Below, one piece after another: positions 49,044-58,141 of a stretch of 64,000 nt of DNA (its first letter is position 1; each line of letters begins with the position of its first letter). Position numbers and translations under genes: made by a program. The notes below the pieces were generated by a model, which did not search any database, was not told the origin of the DNA, and saw only the letters and a list, made by a program, of their open reading frames with translations. This DNA comes from Pseudomonadota bacterium (GTDB taxonomy: Bacteria; Desulfobacterota; Binatia; UBA1149). The stretch is taken from positions 1 to 64,000 of the forward strand of contig JACNKC010000047.1 of NCBI GenBank assembly GCA_014382245.1. Reading direction: 5' to 3'.

Positions 49044-50148
49044 CAGCTGTTGTTGCTCCTTCCAGTGATGCACTGGTCGTACCGTGCAGGCTGTGAATAA
49101 GGTTGGTTACGCGTTCCACGAGGACATGAAAAACTTCTTCGTAGCTGGTTCCCAGGTCGGTGGCCGGGTTGGCCACGTCCCATTCGAGCGCGATCGTCCG
49201 GTATCCGAGGCGAGGCAGGGCGTCAGCCGCTTCTGCGCCAAGCGCGACAACGGCCTTGAACTTCTTGATGTTGTCCAGGGAGCCGAGGTCGGTGGGCTTG
49301 TGGCTCGAAACATCGATGCTCATCGCGGTCAGGAACTTGACTGCCTCGGGGTCGGGGGCTTCGGCGTCGACGCCGGCCGAGGAGAACTCCATGTGGTCAC
49401 CGCCTATGGTGCGGCCGATGGCCTCGGCCATGAGGCTCCTGCAGGAGTTCGAAGAGGAGACGAAAAGTATGCCGATGTCCTTACTCAAGCGGTGCCGCAC
49501 GTTTTTGCCGCTTACGATGTAGGCCACCTCGTCGCAGATGTTGCCGGCCTGATCGGCCACGCGCTCAAAGCGGTTGGCGACCGACAGCAGGGAGAACAAC
49601 AGCGACATGTCTGATTTTGTTTCTGGTTGCGAAGCTACAAGGTCAGCATAGATATCCTGGTGTATGCGGCTGGCTTTTGCGTCGAGCCGCTTGGTCTCTT
49701 CAGCGAGCTCGAGGTCCTCGTCGAGAAAAGATCGCAGCGCCTGCCTGAGCATTTCGATTGCGACGGCCGCGAGCTTTTCGAACTTTTTAAAATCCGGGCG
49801 ATCCGTGGCGTCGCTGATCTCGATGGCCTGTCGGCTGATGCTCTCGGAGTAATCACCGACCCGCTCCAGCTCACTGACGATCTTGGCCACCGAGTGGGCA
49901 AACCTTAGCTGGGCAGCCACGGGGATATGCCTGACCATGAAATCCACGGTCATGGAGTCAACCCGGCTTTCGAGGTCGTCTATGCGCGAGTCGCGCAGGA
50001 TGCACGAATAGGCCAGCGCGGTGTCCGCCGCTACGAGGGCCTTGACCGAGTCTTCGAGGGCCCGCAACGCCAGGTCGCCCATCTCGCGCACCTTGTCGCG
50101 GATGGCCGAAATGTCATGTTTGAGTAATTCTTCGAGGTGGGTAGTCAC
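49030..50148 (-). CDS. phoU: PhoU fused to a low-molecular-weight phosphatase/ArsC-like domain with Cys-to-Ser P-loop
   Basis: N-terminal PhoU (DISAIRDKVREMGDLALRALEDSVKALV...RVGDYSESISRQAIEI) then GILFVSSSNSCRSLMAEAIGRTIGGDHMEFSSAGVDAEAPDPEAVKFLTAMSIDVSSHKPTDL. Confidence 0.9.
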   Translation of the reverse strand: MTTHLEELLKHDISAIRDKVREMGDLALRALEDSVKALVAADTALAYSCILRDSRIDDLESRVDSMTVDFMVRHIPVAAQLRFAHSVAKIVSELERVGDYSESISRQAIEISDATDRPDFKKFEKLAAVAIEMLRQALRSFLDEDLELAEETKRLDAKASRIHQDIYADLVASQPETKSDMSLLFSLLSVANRFERVADQAGNICDEVAYIVSGKNVRHRLSKDIGILFVSSSNSCRSLMAEAIGRTIGGDHMEFSSAGVDAEAPDPEAVKFLTAMSIDVSSHKPTDLGSLDNIKKFKAVVALGAEAADALPRLGYRTIALEWDVANPATDLGTSYEEVFHVLVERVTNLIHSLHGTTSASLEGATTADGTN

Positions 50149-50334
50149 TGGATCCCCGCTGCAGCTGCCACGGTCATAGGCCGAAGCACGTTACATGGTA
50201 TGAGTGGGCTGATTCAGCAGCGTTTAGCAGCAGGTTAGGAGATTGCAAATACGACTGGGCGTAACTGGGGGCATACCCGGGCAAAGGTGGAGACAGGGGA
50301 TGCCAGCGGGGGGCTGATCTTGGTATAATCAGGG

Positions 50335-52533
50335 ATGATGTTGAGGGCCGTTGCTACCATTCTCCTGCTGCTGCTGTCGGGCTATGCGCCAGCCGACGTG
50401 GTTGAGGCGCCGAACCTGCGCCTCGAGCTGGCAGCGGGGGTGGACACCTTGCAGCCCGGTAGCTCGTTTGACGTGGCTCTCAAGTTGACCCCGGCCGAGG
50501 GCTGGCACGTTTACTGGAAGAACCCCGGCGAGGTGGGTTTGCCTACTACCCTGGACTGGCAATTACCAGAAGGCTTGCAGGGTGGAGAGCTTGAGTTTCC
50601 TGCCCCGACTCGTTTTGTGGACGGTTCATTCGTGAGCTACGGCTACGACGCGCCGGTATTGTTGCTCTCCACTCTTACCGCCTCGGGCGAATTGGAGCCG
50701 GGTGGTCAGTTGCGGGCCGACGCGCGGGCCGCCTGGACTATTTGCAGAGAAGATCGTTGCATCCCGGGCAAGGCCGATTTGTACCTGGAGCTGCCGGTGC
50801 TGGCGATGCAGGCGATTAGCAACGCGACGTGGTCAGGGCAGATAGACACTGCGCGCAGGTCTTTTCCGAGTGCGGGCGACAAGGACTGGTCGGCCACGGC
50901 AGAGGTCTACGATGACTTCGTGCAGGTATCCCTGCGCCCGCCTGAATCCCTGGGCACGAGCTTGTCCGAACTGCAGGTTTATCCGCTGGCCAGCGGCTTG
51001 GTAGACGACGATGTGTCCGCGCGGAGCCGACCCGGCGGAGCAGGCCTGCTCGTCTCCCTGGCGCGGCAAAGGGACAGCGAGGTTCCCGAATCCACACGAT
51101 TGCTCTTCAAGTGGCCGTCGGTCGACAAGCAGCCGCGTAACGGGCAGATCGGCTACGATGCCGTGGAGCTGGACGTCGAGCTGAAGACCGTCAGCGGTCG
51201 CTTGTCTTCGCTGTTGGCACCGCAGGCGGCTGCCGCGGCTGATTCGCAAGGGGGCCTGGATACAGCGCTCAGCGAGGCGCCGCCGGTTTCTGACATGACC
51301 TTTATGCTGGCCCTTTTACTGGCTCTCGCCGGTGGCCTGGTGCTCAATCTCATGCCCTGCGTATTCCCCGTGCTGTCGCTCAAGATACTGAGTTTCGTGG
51401 CGATGGCCGGCGATGAACCAGCGGCCGTACGCCGCCACGGCCTGGTTTTCGGTGCCGGTGTCGTGCTGTCTTTCCAGGCGCTGGCCGGCGTGATGATTAT
51501 GCTCAAGGCCGGTGGCCAGGAACTGGGCTGGGGTTTTCAACTGCAATCGCCCGCGTTCGTGGCAGCCATGGCCTTACTCTTGTTTGCCCTGGCGCTGCAA
51601 CTCGTGGGGACTTTTGACATTGGTTACTCGCTCACGGCGTCGGCCGGTCAGCTGGAGGGCGGGACGAGCGGTTACAAGGGGTCTTTTCTGAGCGGGGTGC
51701 TCGCGACCGTACTTGCCACTCCCTGCACGGCGCCCTTCATGGGAGCGGCGCTGGGTTTTGCTGTTCAGCGCCCACCGCTTGAAGCCATGTCTGTTTTTAC
51801 CGCCCTCGGGGTGGGCATGGCCTCGCCCTACGTTCTACTCTCGTTCAGCCCGGCGCTGCTTCGCTTTCTACCCAGGCCTGGCGCCTGGATGGAGACCTTC
51901 AAGGAAGCGATGGCTTTTCCGCTGTTCCTGGCCTCGGCCTGGCTGGTTTGGGTGTTCGCGGGGCAGGTGGGCAACGGCGGTCTTATTTACTTACTCGCGG
52001 CATTCGTTGTTGGTGGTGCTGCGGCCTGGCTGCGGGGGCACGGGCAGTCTCGTCCTCGCGCGCTGGCGGCGCTGGGCGTGGCCGTCCTGGCCCTGCTACT
52101 GGCCCTGCAGGGAGCCGCACAACCCTTTTCAGTGTCGGCCGGCGCGGGCTCGCTGGTGGGTGGCCAGCACGCCGAGGGGGCTATCCCATGGCGCGAATGG
52201 AGGCAGGACGAGGTCGACCGTTTGCGAGCCGAAGGCAGGCCGGTATTCATCGATTTTACGGCTGACTGGTGCTTGAGCTGCAAGGCCAACGAGGCAGTAG
52301 CTTTTTCTTCGCAGCGTGTCGCCGAGCGTTTTCGCGAGCTGGGGGTAGTTGCCATGAAAGCCGACTGGACGCGCGGAGACCCGCTCATCACCCGGGCCCT
52401 GGGCCGTTACGGTCGCGACGGTGTTCCCCTGTACGTGTTGTACGATGGCAGGGGCGACTCCGAACCGCAGTTGTTGCCGCAGTTGCTCACGCCCGACATC
52501 GTGCTCGAAGCGCTGGCGCGGTTAGCCGCCTGA
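50335..52533 (+). CDS. DsbD/ScsB-like thiol:disulfide interchange protein
   Basis: Periplasmic DsbD-type N-terminal domain, CcdA-like TM core (NLMPCVFPVLSLKIL...ATPCTAPFMG), C-terminal thioredoxin ADWCLSCKANE. Confidence 0.9.
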   Translation: MMLRAVATILLLLLSGYAPADVVEAPNLRLELAAGVDTLQPGSSFDVALKLTPAEGWHVYWKNPGEVGLPTTLDWQLPEGLQGGELEFPAPTRFVDGSFVSYGYDAPVLLLSTLTASGELEPGGQLRADARAAWTICREDRCIPGKADLYLELPVLAMQAISNATWSGQIDTARRSFPSAGDKDWSATAEVYDDFVQVSLRPPESLGTSLSELQVYPLASGLVDDDVSARSRPGGAGLLVSLARQRDSEVPESTRLLFKWPSVDKQPRNGQIGYDAVELDVELKTVSGRLSSLLAPQAAAAADSQGGLDTALSEAPPVSDMTFMLALLLALAGGLVLNLMPCVFPVLSLKILSFVAMAGDEPAAVRRHGLVFGAGVVLSFQALAGVMIMLKAGGQELGWGFQLQSPAFVAAMALLLFALALQLVGTFDIGYSLTASAGQLEGGTSGYKGSFLSGVLATVLATPCTAPFMGAALGFAVQRPPLEAMSVFTALGVGMASPYVLLSFSPALLRFLPRPGAWMETFKEAMAFPLFLASAWLVWVFAGQVGNGGLIYLLAAFVVGGAAAWLRGHGQSRPRALAALGVAVLALLLALQGAAQPFSVSAGAGSLVGGQHAEGAIPWREWRQDEVDRLRAEGRPVFIDFTADWCLSCKANEAVAFSSQRVAERFRELGVVAMKADWTRGDPLITRALGRYGRDGVPLYVLYDGRGDSEPQLLPQLLTPDIVLEALARLAA

Positions 52534-52595
52534 CCCCTGGCCAGTCCGATCCCGCGGCTTGCCTGTTGTAGGCGGCGGCGCTAGTTCTCGCCGGG

Positions 52596-53942
52596 ATGCC
52601 GCGGCCGACCTTTCACCTACTGACCTGCCTGCTGATCCTGGGCCTGTTGATTTCGGCGGCCGGTTGTCGCCTTGAACAAGCGGCGGTCTGCGAGGGCTGC
52701 AACGTTCTGCTGGTGTCTATGGACACGCTGCGCGCCGACCACACGGGTGCTTACGGTTACGGCTTACCGACCACCCCGAAGCTGGATCTGTTTGCGCAGG
52801 AGGCGGTGCTTTTCGAGGACGCCGTGTCGCAGTCCGCCTGGACCCGGCCTGCCCATACCTCGATGTTCACAGGCCTTTACCCCGCGGAACACGGTGTGAT
52901 TTCAATGGAGGGGAACGCAAAAGTGCCAGGCGACCTGCCCACCCTGGCTGAGCGTATGCGCGAGGGCGGCTACGCCACTGCCGCGTTTACCGGTGGCGCT
53001 AACATGTCGGCGCGTTTCGGCTTCGACCGTGGTTTCGACCTCTACAAGAGCCCGGGCAAGCGGATGGGCGAAGGCGTGAAGCCAGCCCTGGACTGGGTGG
53101 ACTCACTGACCGCGGGCAAGCCGTTCTTTCTCTTCGTGCACGGTTTTGAGCCCCACCGACCCTATCGCTCCGAACCCCAGGACCGGCTCGCCCTTGGCCT
53201 CGACTCTCCCCGGCGCAAGGGCTGGGCCTCGGTCTGTGAGAGCGGCAAGAAGCCCGCTGACCTTGACAGGTGGATACTCGAATACGACGCGGCCATTCAC
53301 CGCGGCGACCGGGCCTTCGGACGCCTGCTCAAGGGGCTCTCGGAGCGTGGCCTGGCCGATAATACCGTAGTCATGTTCACCTCGGATCACGGTGAAGAGT
53401 TCTTTGAGCACGGGCATTGCTTTCACCTCTATCGCCTGGATCGCGAGATTGTGCGCGTGCCATTGCTGGTCAGGGTGCCCGGCGTTGAGCCGTCCCGCGT
53501 CGCCGGGGTAGTGCCGGCGTCTGTGGCTGTCGCCTCTACGTTGCTTGACCTCGTCGGGTTGGGCGGGACGGGGTTCGCCGGGGAGTCGCTGGCGCGGCTG
53601 GTCACCGGCGTCGAGAAACCGGCGTTTGAATATGTCGTGAGCGAAACGGGTTCTTCTCGTGTTTCCGGATCATCCGGTAGAAAGGGAGGAGACGTTCGTG
53701 CCATCAGCGGCGACCGCGACAAGCTCGTACACTGGATGGACCAACGGCGACGCGAATACTATGACCTGTCATCAGACCCGGGTGAGCAGGACGATCTCGG
53801 CCGGTCGGCCGAAGCAGATCGCTTGTTTGAGCGATTGCAGCGCTGGACAGGCGAGCATCCACGGCGAGGAACGCAAGAAGCTATCGAGGAGCTTGACCCC
53901 CGGTTGAAACAGGAATTGAGGCAGCTGGGTTACCTGGAGTAG
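52596..53942 (+). CDS. Sulfatase/alkaline-phosphatase-superfamily lipoprotein
   Basis: Lipobox SAAGCRLEQ; NVLLVSMDTLRADHTGAYGYGLPTTPKLD; SAWTRPAHTSMFTGLYP; FTSDHGEEFFEHGH. Confidence 0.87.
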   Translation: MPRPTFHLLTCLLILGLLISAAGCRLEQAAVCEGCNVLLVSMDTLRADHTGAYGYGLPTTPKLDLFAQEAVLFEDAVSQSAWTRPAHTSMFTGLYPAEHGVISMEGNAKVPGDLPTLAERMREGGYATAAFTGGANMSARFGFDRGFDLYKSPGKRMGEGVKPALDWVDSLTAGKPFFLFVHGFEPHRPYRSEPQDRLALGLDSPRRKGWASVCESGKKPADLDRWILEYDAAIHRGDRAFGRLLKGLSERGLADNTVVMFTSDHGEEFFEHGHCFHLYRLDREIVRVPLLVRVPGVEPSRVAGVVPASVAVASTLLDLVGLGGTGFAGESLARLVTGVEKPAFEYVVSETGSSRVSGSSGRKGGDVRAISGDRDKLVHWMDQRRREYYDLSSDPGEQDDLGRSAEADRLFERLQRWTGEHPRRGTQEAIEELDPRLKQELRQLGYLE

Positions 53943-53960
53943 TGGTGTTGCTTGGCCGGT

Positions 53961-56507
53961 TTATCGCCCTTGTGCGACGCTGGGCTCCTTGAGCAGCGCT
54001 TCTATAGCGGCCCTGAGCCTGTGCTCGTCGACGCCTGGATCGAAGCCGGTGCTCTGGTAACGGATCATCCCGTCGCCATCGACCAGGAAGGTCGCGGGCA
54101 TCGAGTGCACCAGGTACTTGCCCTTGAGGACAGCCTGGGGGTCGGTTATCACCGGAAAATTGGTTTCGTAGCTTTCCGCGAACTCGATCGACCTGCTGGC
54201 CAGGCTGTCAACACCGACACCTATGACCTGGAAGCCGCGCGGGCCGAATTCCTTGGTGTAGTCGGCCAGGAAGGGGAATTCCTTTTTACATGGCCCACAC
54301 CAGGAAGCAAAAAAGTTGAGCAGCGTGAGTTTTCCCTTGTAGGCGCTCTCGCTCACCGCGTTGCCCTCGGCGTCGGTAGTCGAGAATATCGGCGCCCTGG
54401 TATCGAGCAGGTCGGTAACGTTAGCGCTCAGCATGGAAGCGTCGACGGGTTGCGTGGTTACGTTCTCGTCTGCGCAACAGCGGAAGCCGGTGGTCTTGTT
54501 GCGACTGCCGGGGCCTACCGTCGATGTGCGTCGATTGCAGGCGGCACCCGACTTACTCGAGGCGTAGCCGCCAAGCAGCGTGCGTCGCCCGCGCCCGCTA
54601 TCGGCCCATTCGCCTATGTTGCCAGCGAGGTCGAAAAGGCCCGAGGCGGTGCGGCAGCCCGACCGGCTACCGGTGTTCGAGGGCTCACCGGTCTTTTTAT
54701 CGGCCGAGTCGTTGCAGACACCTTCTTCGTAGTACGGGCCGTAGGGGTACATGCTGCCTTCTATGGCATCGTCGGCAAACAGGCCGTTGGAGTTGTTGTC
54801 TTCTGCTGTTTTGCCGGTGCACGCGCTAACCCATTCGAGTTCGCTGCAAAGGCGCTTACCGGCTGCCCCGCAGGCTTCTTCGGCGCCAAAAAAATCAATG
54901 CGGGCAGGCTCAAGTCCCGGTTGGCTCACCGCTCGACCGTCGCGGGTGATCGCAGCCTCGTAAGGGTCGATCCAGTACGAACCATCGCCGACCGACACCA
55001 TCGAACTGCCGTCGCCAGCGGGCGCTGTCGCGGCCTCGACCTCGGCAGAATCGGCGGCTTCGAGGGCCTTTTCTATGTAGTACTCCAGGATGGAGGCCGA
55101 AGCCGAACCGGTGACCAGCCTGTCGTTGATATAGGTGCGAGGCGTGCCGTATATGCCCGCCCTGAAGGCAGTCTCTACGTCACCGGCGATAGCCGCCTGG
55201 GTGGACTCCGCCTCGAGACAGGAGCGAAAACGATCCATGTCGGCGCCAGCCCCGGCGGCGTAGTCGTCTACCGTCTGCACGTTGAGCGAGGGTTGGTTAT
55301 CGTACATGAGGTCGTGCATTTTCCAGAAGAGTCCCTGTTCGCCCGCACAGTGAGCAGCCCAGGCGGTCTCGCAGGCGACCGGGTGCTTGTCGAAGCCTTT
55401 CATCGAGCGGTTGCACTTTACGTTCATCGGAAAGTGGCGCATGACCAGCCTTACGCGGTCGCCGTACTTGGCCATAACCGTTTTAAACGAATTGGAGAGC
55501 ATCCGGCAGTAAGCGCACTGGAAGTCGGCGTACTTTACGATGGTGACATCGGCATCGGGGTTGCCGAGCCAGAACTCGTTTTCCTTGATGGGGGTTTCGA
55601 ACATGCTCCAGCCTTCGGAAGTCTTTTTTCCGTGGCCCCTCCCAGCGACGATTGGCGGAGCAACTTTTGACGCTTTCGAGGCCGGGGCTGGCTGCTTGTC
55701 GGCCGAGCTCTCAACAGCTGACTCGGAAGTAGCTGACTCGGAAGTAGCTGACCCGGTAGAAGCTGAATCGACCGCGGCAAACTGGGCGTCTATGGCCCCG
55801 CGATAGGCAGCCTCCATCGAGCTGCCGGCGGTGTAGTAAGCCCCGAGCGCGACGCCCGCACTGACACCCACGACCAGCAATGCCTGCGGTATGGGCGCGG
55901 CAAAAGATGCCAGTGCTCGCAGGGGCGCCTTGGCGACCTCGGGCAGGGGAGAGCCCGATGCCTTCCAGGCGAGCAGGAAGGCGGCGAGGTTTACCGTGTA
56001 CAGGCCTATGCAGTACAGGCAGTAGGCGCGTAGCCAGACGGTGGAAACCCAGGCCAGGAAGAGCGAGTAGACCACCGCGATGAGTGCCAGCAGGGCCGTC
56101 GACTGAAGGACGAGACGGGCTTGCTGCAGCGAAACGCTGGTCGCCGTCTTGATGGCCGACAGCGCCTGCACTGCCAGGAAGGCCATCAGGGCGTAAATCG
56201 GAGCGGCGTAAAGGGCGATGGGCAGGCCGAGGAACTCGGAGTAACTCGAAGCGTTAACCTTGTCGCAGTTGAGGGCGCCGCCCAGGTTACAGGAAGAAAC
56301 ATAGCTCGGGTCCAGGCCGAGTTTGAGCTTGTGGCGCACCAGGAAGACAGCCACCGCGAAGCCGACCGCGCATACAGCGACCAGGGCAGTCACCAGTGCC
56401 GGCGCGTACTCGGAAACCCCAGCCTCGGCTTGCTCGTCCGCAGCCGTTTCCAGGGGCGTCGTGTTCCGGGAGGGGCGTTCTTGCTTGGACTTGTTTTTCT
56501 TTGACAT
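53961..56507 (-). CDS. Four-module protein: VKOR - DsbA-like thioredoxin - SUMF/FGE-like - TlpA-like thioredoxin
   Basis: VKOR core with SSCNLGGALNCDKVNASSYSEFLGLPIALYAAPIYA and YCLYCIG; DsbA-like YADFQCAYCRMLSNSF; SUMF-like YWIDPYEA..GKRLCSELEWVSAC...GLFDLAGNIGEWAD...GFRCCAD; TlpA FFASWCGPCKKEFPFL. Confidence 0.9.
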   Translation of the reverse strand: MSKKNKSKQERPSRNTTPLETAADEQAEAGVSEYAPALVTALVAVCAVGFAVAVFLVRHKLKLGLDPSYVSSCNLGGALNCDKVNASSYSEFLGLPIALYAAPIYALMAFLAVQALSAIKTATSVSLQQARLVLQSTALLALIAVVYSLFLAWVSTVWLRAYCLYCIGLYTVNLAAFLLAWKASGSPLPEVAKAPLRALASFAAPIPQALLVVGVSAGVALGAYYTAGSSMEAAYRGAIDAQFAAVDSASTGSATSESATSESAVESSADKQPAPASKASKVAPPIVAGRGHGKKTSEGWSMFETPIKENEFWLGNPDADVTIVKYADFQCAYCRMLSNSFKTVMAKYGDRVRLVMRHFPMNVKCNRSMKGFDKHPVACETAWAAHCAGEQGLFWKMHDLMYDNQPSLNVQTVDDYAAGAGADMDRFRSCLEAESTQAAIAGDVETAFRAGIYGTPRTYINDRLVTGSASASILEYYIEKALEAADSAEVEAATAPAGDGSSMVSVGDGSYWIDPYEAAITRDGRAVSQPGLEPARIDFFGAEEACGAAGKRLCSELEWVSACTGKTAEDNNSNGLFADDAIEGSMYPYGPYYEEGVCNDSADKKTGEPSNTGSRSGCRTASGLFDLAGNIGEWADSGRGRRTLLGGYASSKSGAACNRRTSTVGPGSRNKTTGFRCCADENVTTQPVDASMLSANVTDLLDTRAPIFSTTDAEGNAVSESAYKGKLTLLNFFASWCGPCKKEFPFLADYTKEFGPRGFQVIGVGVDSLASRSIEFAESYETNFPVITDPQAVLKGKYLVHSMPATFLVDGDGMIRYQSTGFDPGVDEHRLRAAIEALLKEPSVAQGR
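55716..55770 (-). repeat. 15-bp in-frame repeat in the VKOR-DsbA linker
   Basis: agctgactcggaagt at 55716 and 55731, degenerate copies after; encodes SATSESATSESAVESS. Confidence 0.75.
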
Positions 56508-56711
56508 ATTCTCGTGAAACTGCTCTCGTTATGATGCCACATTGGACGCGGTTCGCGCAGCTTTTTAGACTGCGTTTGAACACAGCACAGGCCTTGTTCT
56601 CTACTGCTTCCCCGTTGGAAAACTGCGCCGGAAAGTGGGACAAGGTCGTGGTTTTGCCGGTTGCGGCAGGACCGGGCAGGGCGGCACAGAGCTTCTGCCT
56701 CAGGAACAGCA

Positions 56712-57149
56712 ATGAAAACGGTCGGTAGACATCTTCTCATTGAGTTTTACGATTGCGACAGGCCCCTGCTCGATGATCTTGACAGCTTACGTAAAATCAT
56801 GACCGGGGCGGCCGAAACCGTCGGAGCCACCGTAGTAGGCGAAACCTTTCACCGATTCGCGCCCCAGGGGGTGAGCGGTACGGTGGTCATCGCCGAGTCT
56901 CACTTGTCGCTTCATACCTGGCCTGAGAACGGTTACGCGGCGATTGATATCTACACCTGCGGTGGTCTCGTACCGGGCGACGCGTTTGGTTATCTCGCAT
57001 CCAGTCTGCACGCCGGTAGCGCACGCCAACGCGAAATAATTCGCGGCTTGCCCGAGCAGGTCGAGGATGACCGTGTTTTTGAATCGGCTGACGTAGAGGT
57101 CCTGAGCCGGGAGTGCGAGCTGGTCGAGCTGCGCAGGGCCGAGGGCTGA
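56712..57149 (+). CDS. speH: S-adenosylmethionine decarboxylase proenzyme (SpeH/SpeD type)
   Basis: GRHLLIEFYDCDRPLLDD; AESHLSLHTWPENGYAAIDIYTCG contains the processing-site motif. Confidence 0.94.
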   Translation: MKTVGRHLLIEFYDCDRPLLDDLDSLRKIMTGAAETVGATVVGETFHRFAPQGVSGTVVIAESHLSLHTWPENGYAAIDIYTCGGLVPGDAFGYLASSLHAGSARQREIIRGLPEQVEDDRVFESADVEVLSRECELVELRRAEG

Positions 57150-57220
57150 CAAGCAGCGTGGGATTGCCGGACAAACCTGGGAGCATCGACCAGGCAGCGG
57201 CCCTGCTCGACGGGGGGCTC

Positions 57221-58141
57221 ATGCCGGCGACGCGCGGTGGCTTCGATGGTGAGTGGTTCACCGAGGAGGCAAACGGGTCTGCGCGCTTCGCGGTCAGAAT
57301 GGAGGCGCTGCTCCACGAAGAGCGGTCTCCCTGGCAGAAGATTTCGGTCTACGACAGCAGTTTCTTCGGCAGGGTGCTCACCCTCGACGATGTATTCATG
57401 CTCAGTGAGCGCGACGAGTTTGTCTACCACGAGATGCTCGTTCATGTTCCCCTGCTCGCCATGCCCGACCCCGCCAGCGTTCTTATAATCGGGGGGGGCG
57501 ACGGCGGTTGCCTGCGCGAGGTGTTGCGACATGACTGCGTGCAGAGAGTCGTACTCTGCGAGCTCGATGAGCGGGTAAGCCGGGTCTGCGAGCAGTATTT
57601 TACCTGGCCGGCATCGGCTTTTGCCGACGCCCGGACCGAGTGCGTGTTCGAGGACGGTATTGGCTTCGTCAAGGAGCATCCTGCCGCTTTCGACCTCGTC
57701 ATAGTAGACAGTACCGATCCGGTCGGTGCCGCGATAGGCTTGTTCAGGCGGGAGTTCTACGAGTCTGTGCGCGCTAGTTTGCGTAGTGGTGGAGTGATGA
57801 CCGCTCAGACGGAGTCGCCCCACTGGAACGCCGACATGCTTGGCGCCATAAACCGGGAAATCGGCTCGGCCTTCGCCCAGGTTGATTCCTATCTCGCGAT
57901 GATTCCCACCTACCCCGGTGGTTGCTGGTCCTTGGCCTGGGCCTCGTCTACTCGCCGCCCCGGGGATTTCTTCGACCAGCAACGCGCGAAGGAAATTGCC
58001 GCCTCCTGTTCTTACTACCAGCCCGGTCTCCAGTCGGCTGCCTTCGCGTTGCCGGTGTTTGCCGAGCGCGCTTGCAGTGGCCAGAACCTGTTCGAGCGTT
58101 TTGACAGCAGGGTCTACAAGAACCTTAATCCCGATGACTGA
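57221..58141 (+). CDS. speE: Spermidine synthase
   Basis: SPWQKISVYDSSFFGRVLTLDDVFMLSERDEFVYHEMLVHVPLL, VLIIGGGDGGCLREVL, VDSTDPVGAAIGLF. Confidence 0.94.
   Translation: MPATRGGFDGEWFTEEANGSARFAVRMEALLHEERSPWQKISVYDSSFFGRVLTLDDVFMLSERDEFVYHEMLVHVPLLAMPDPASVLIIGGGDGGCLREVLRHDCVQRVVLCELDERVSRVCEQYFTWPASAFADARTECVFEDGIGFVKEHPAAFDLVIVDSTDPVGAAIGLFRREFYESVRASLRSGGVMTAQTESPHWNADMLGAINREIGSAFAQVDSYLAMIPTYPGGCWSLAWASSTRRPGDFFDQQRAKEIAASCSYYQPGLQSAAFALPVFAERACSGQNLFERFDSRVYKNLNPDD

Noticed and set aside
50149-50334. Possible Pho box upstream of the phoU/pst operon
   Set aside because: No convincing direct repeats matching the CTGTCAT consensus could be seen by eye.
52596-53942. Sulfatase-fold gene considered as the FGly client of the neighbouring SUMF domain
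   Set aside because: Lacks C/S-X-P-X-R; has WTRPAH with Thr, so no evidence for a formylglycine site.
53952-55670. 572-aa plus-strand ORF antisense to the VKOR fusion
   Set aside because: Shadow ORF in high-GC DNA; the opposite strand has clear multi-domain homology and this product shows no recognisable motif.
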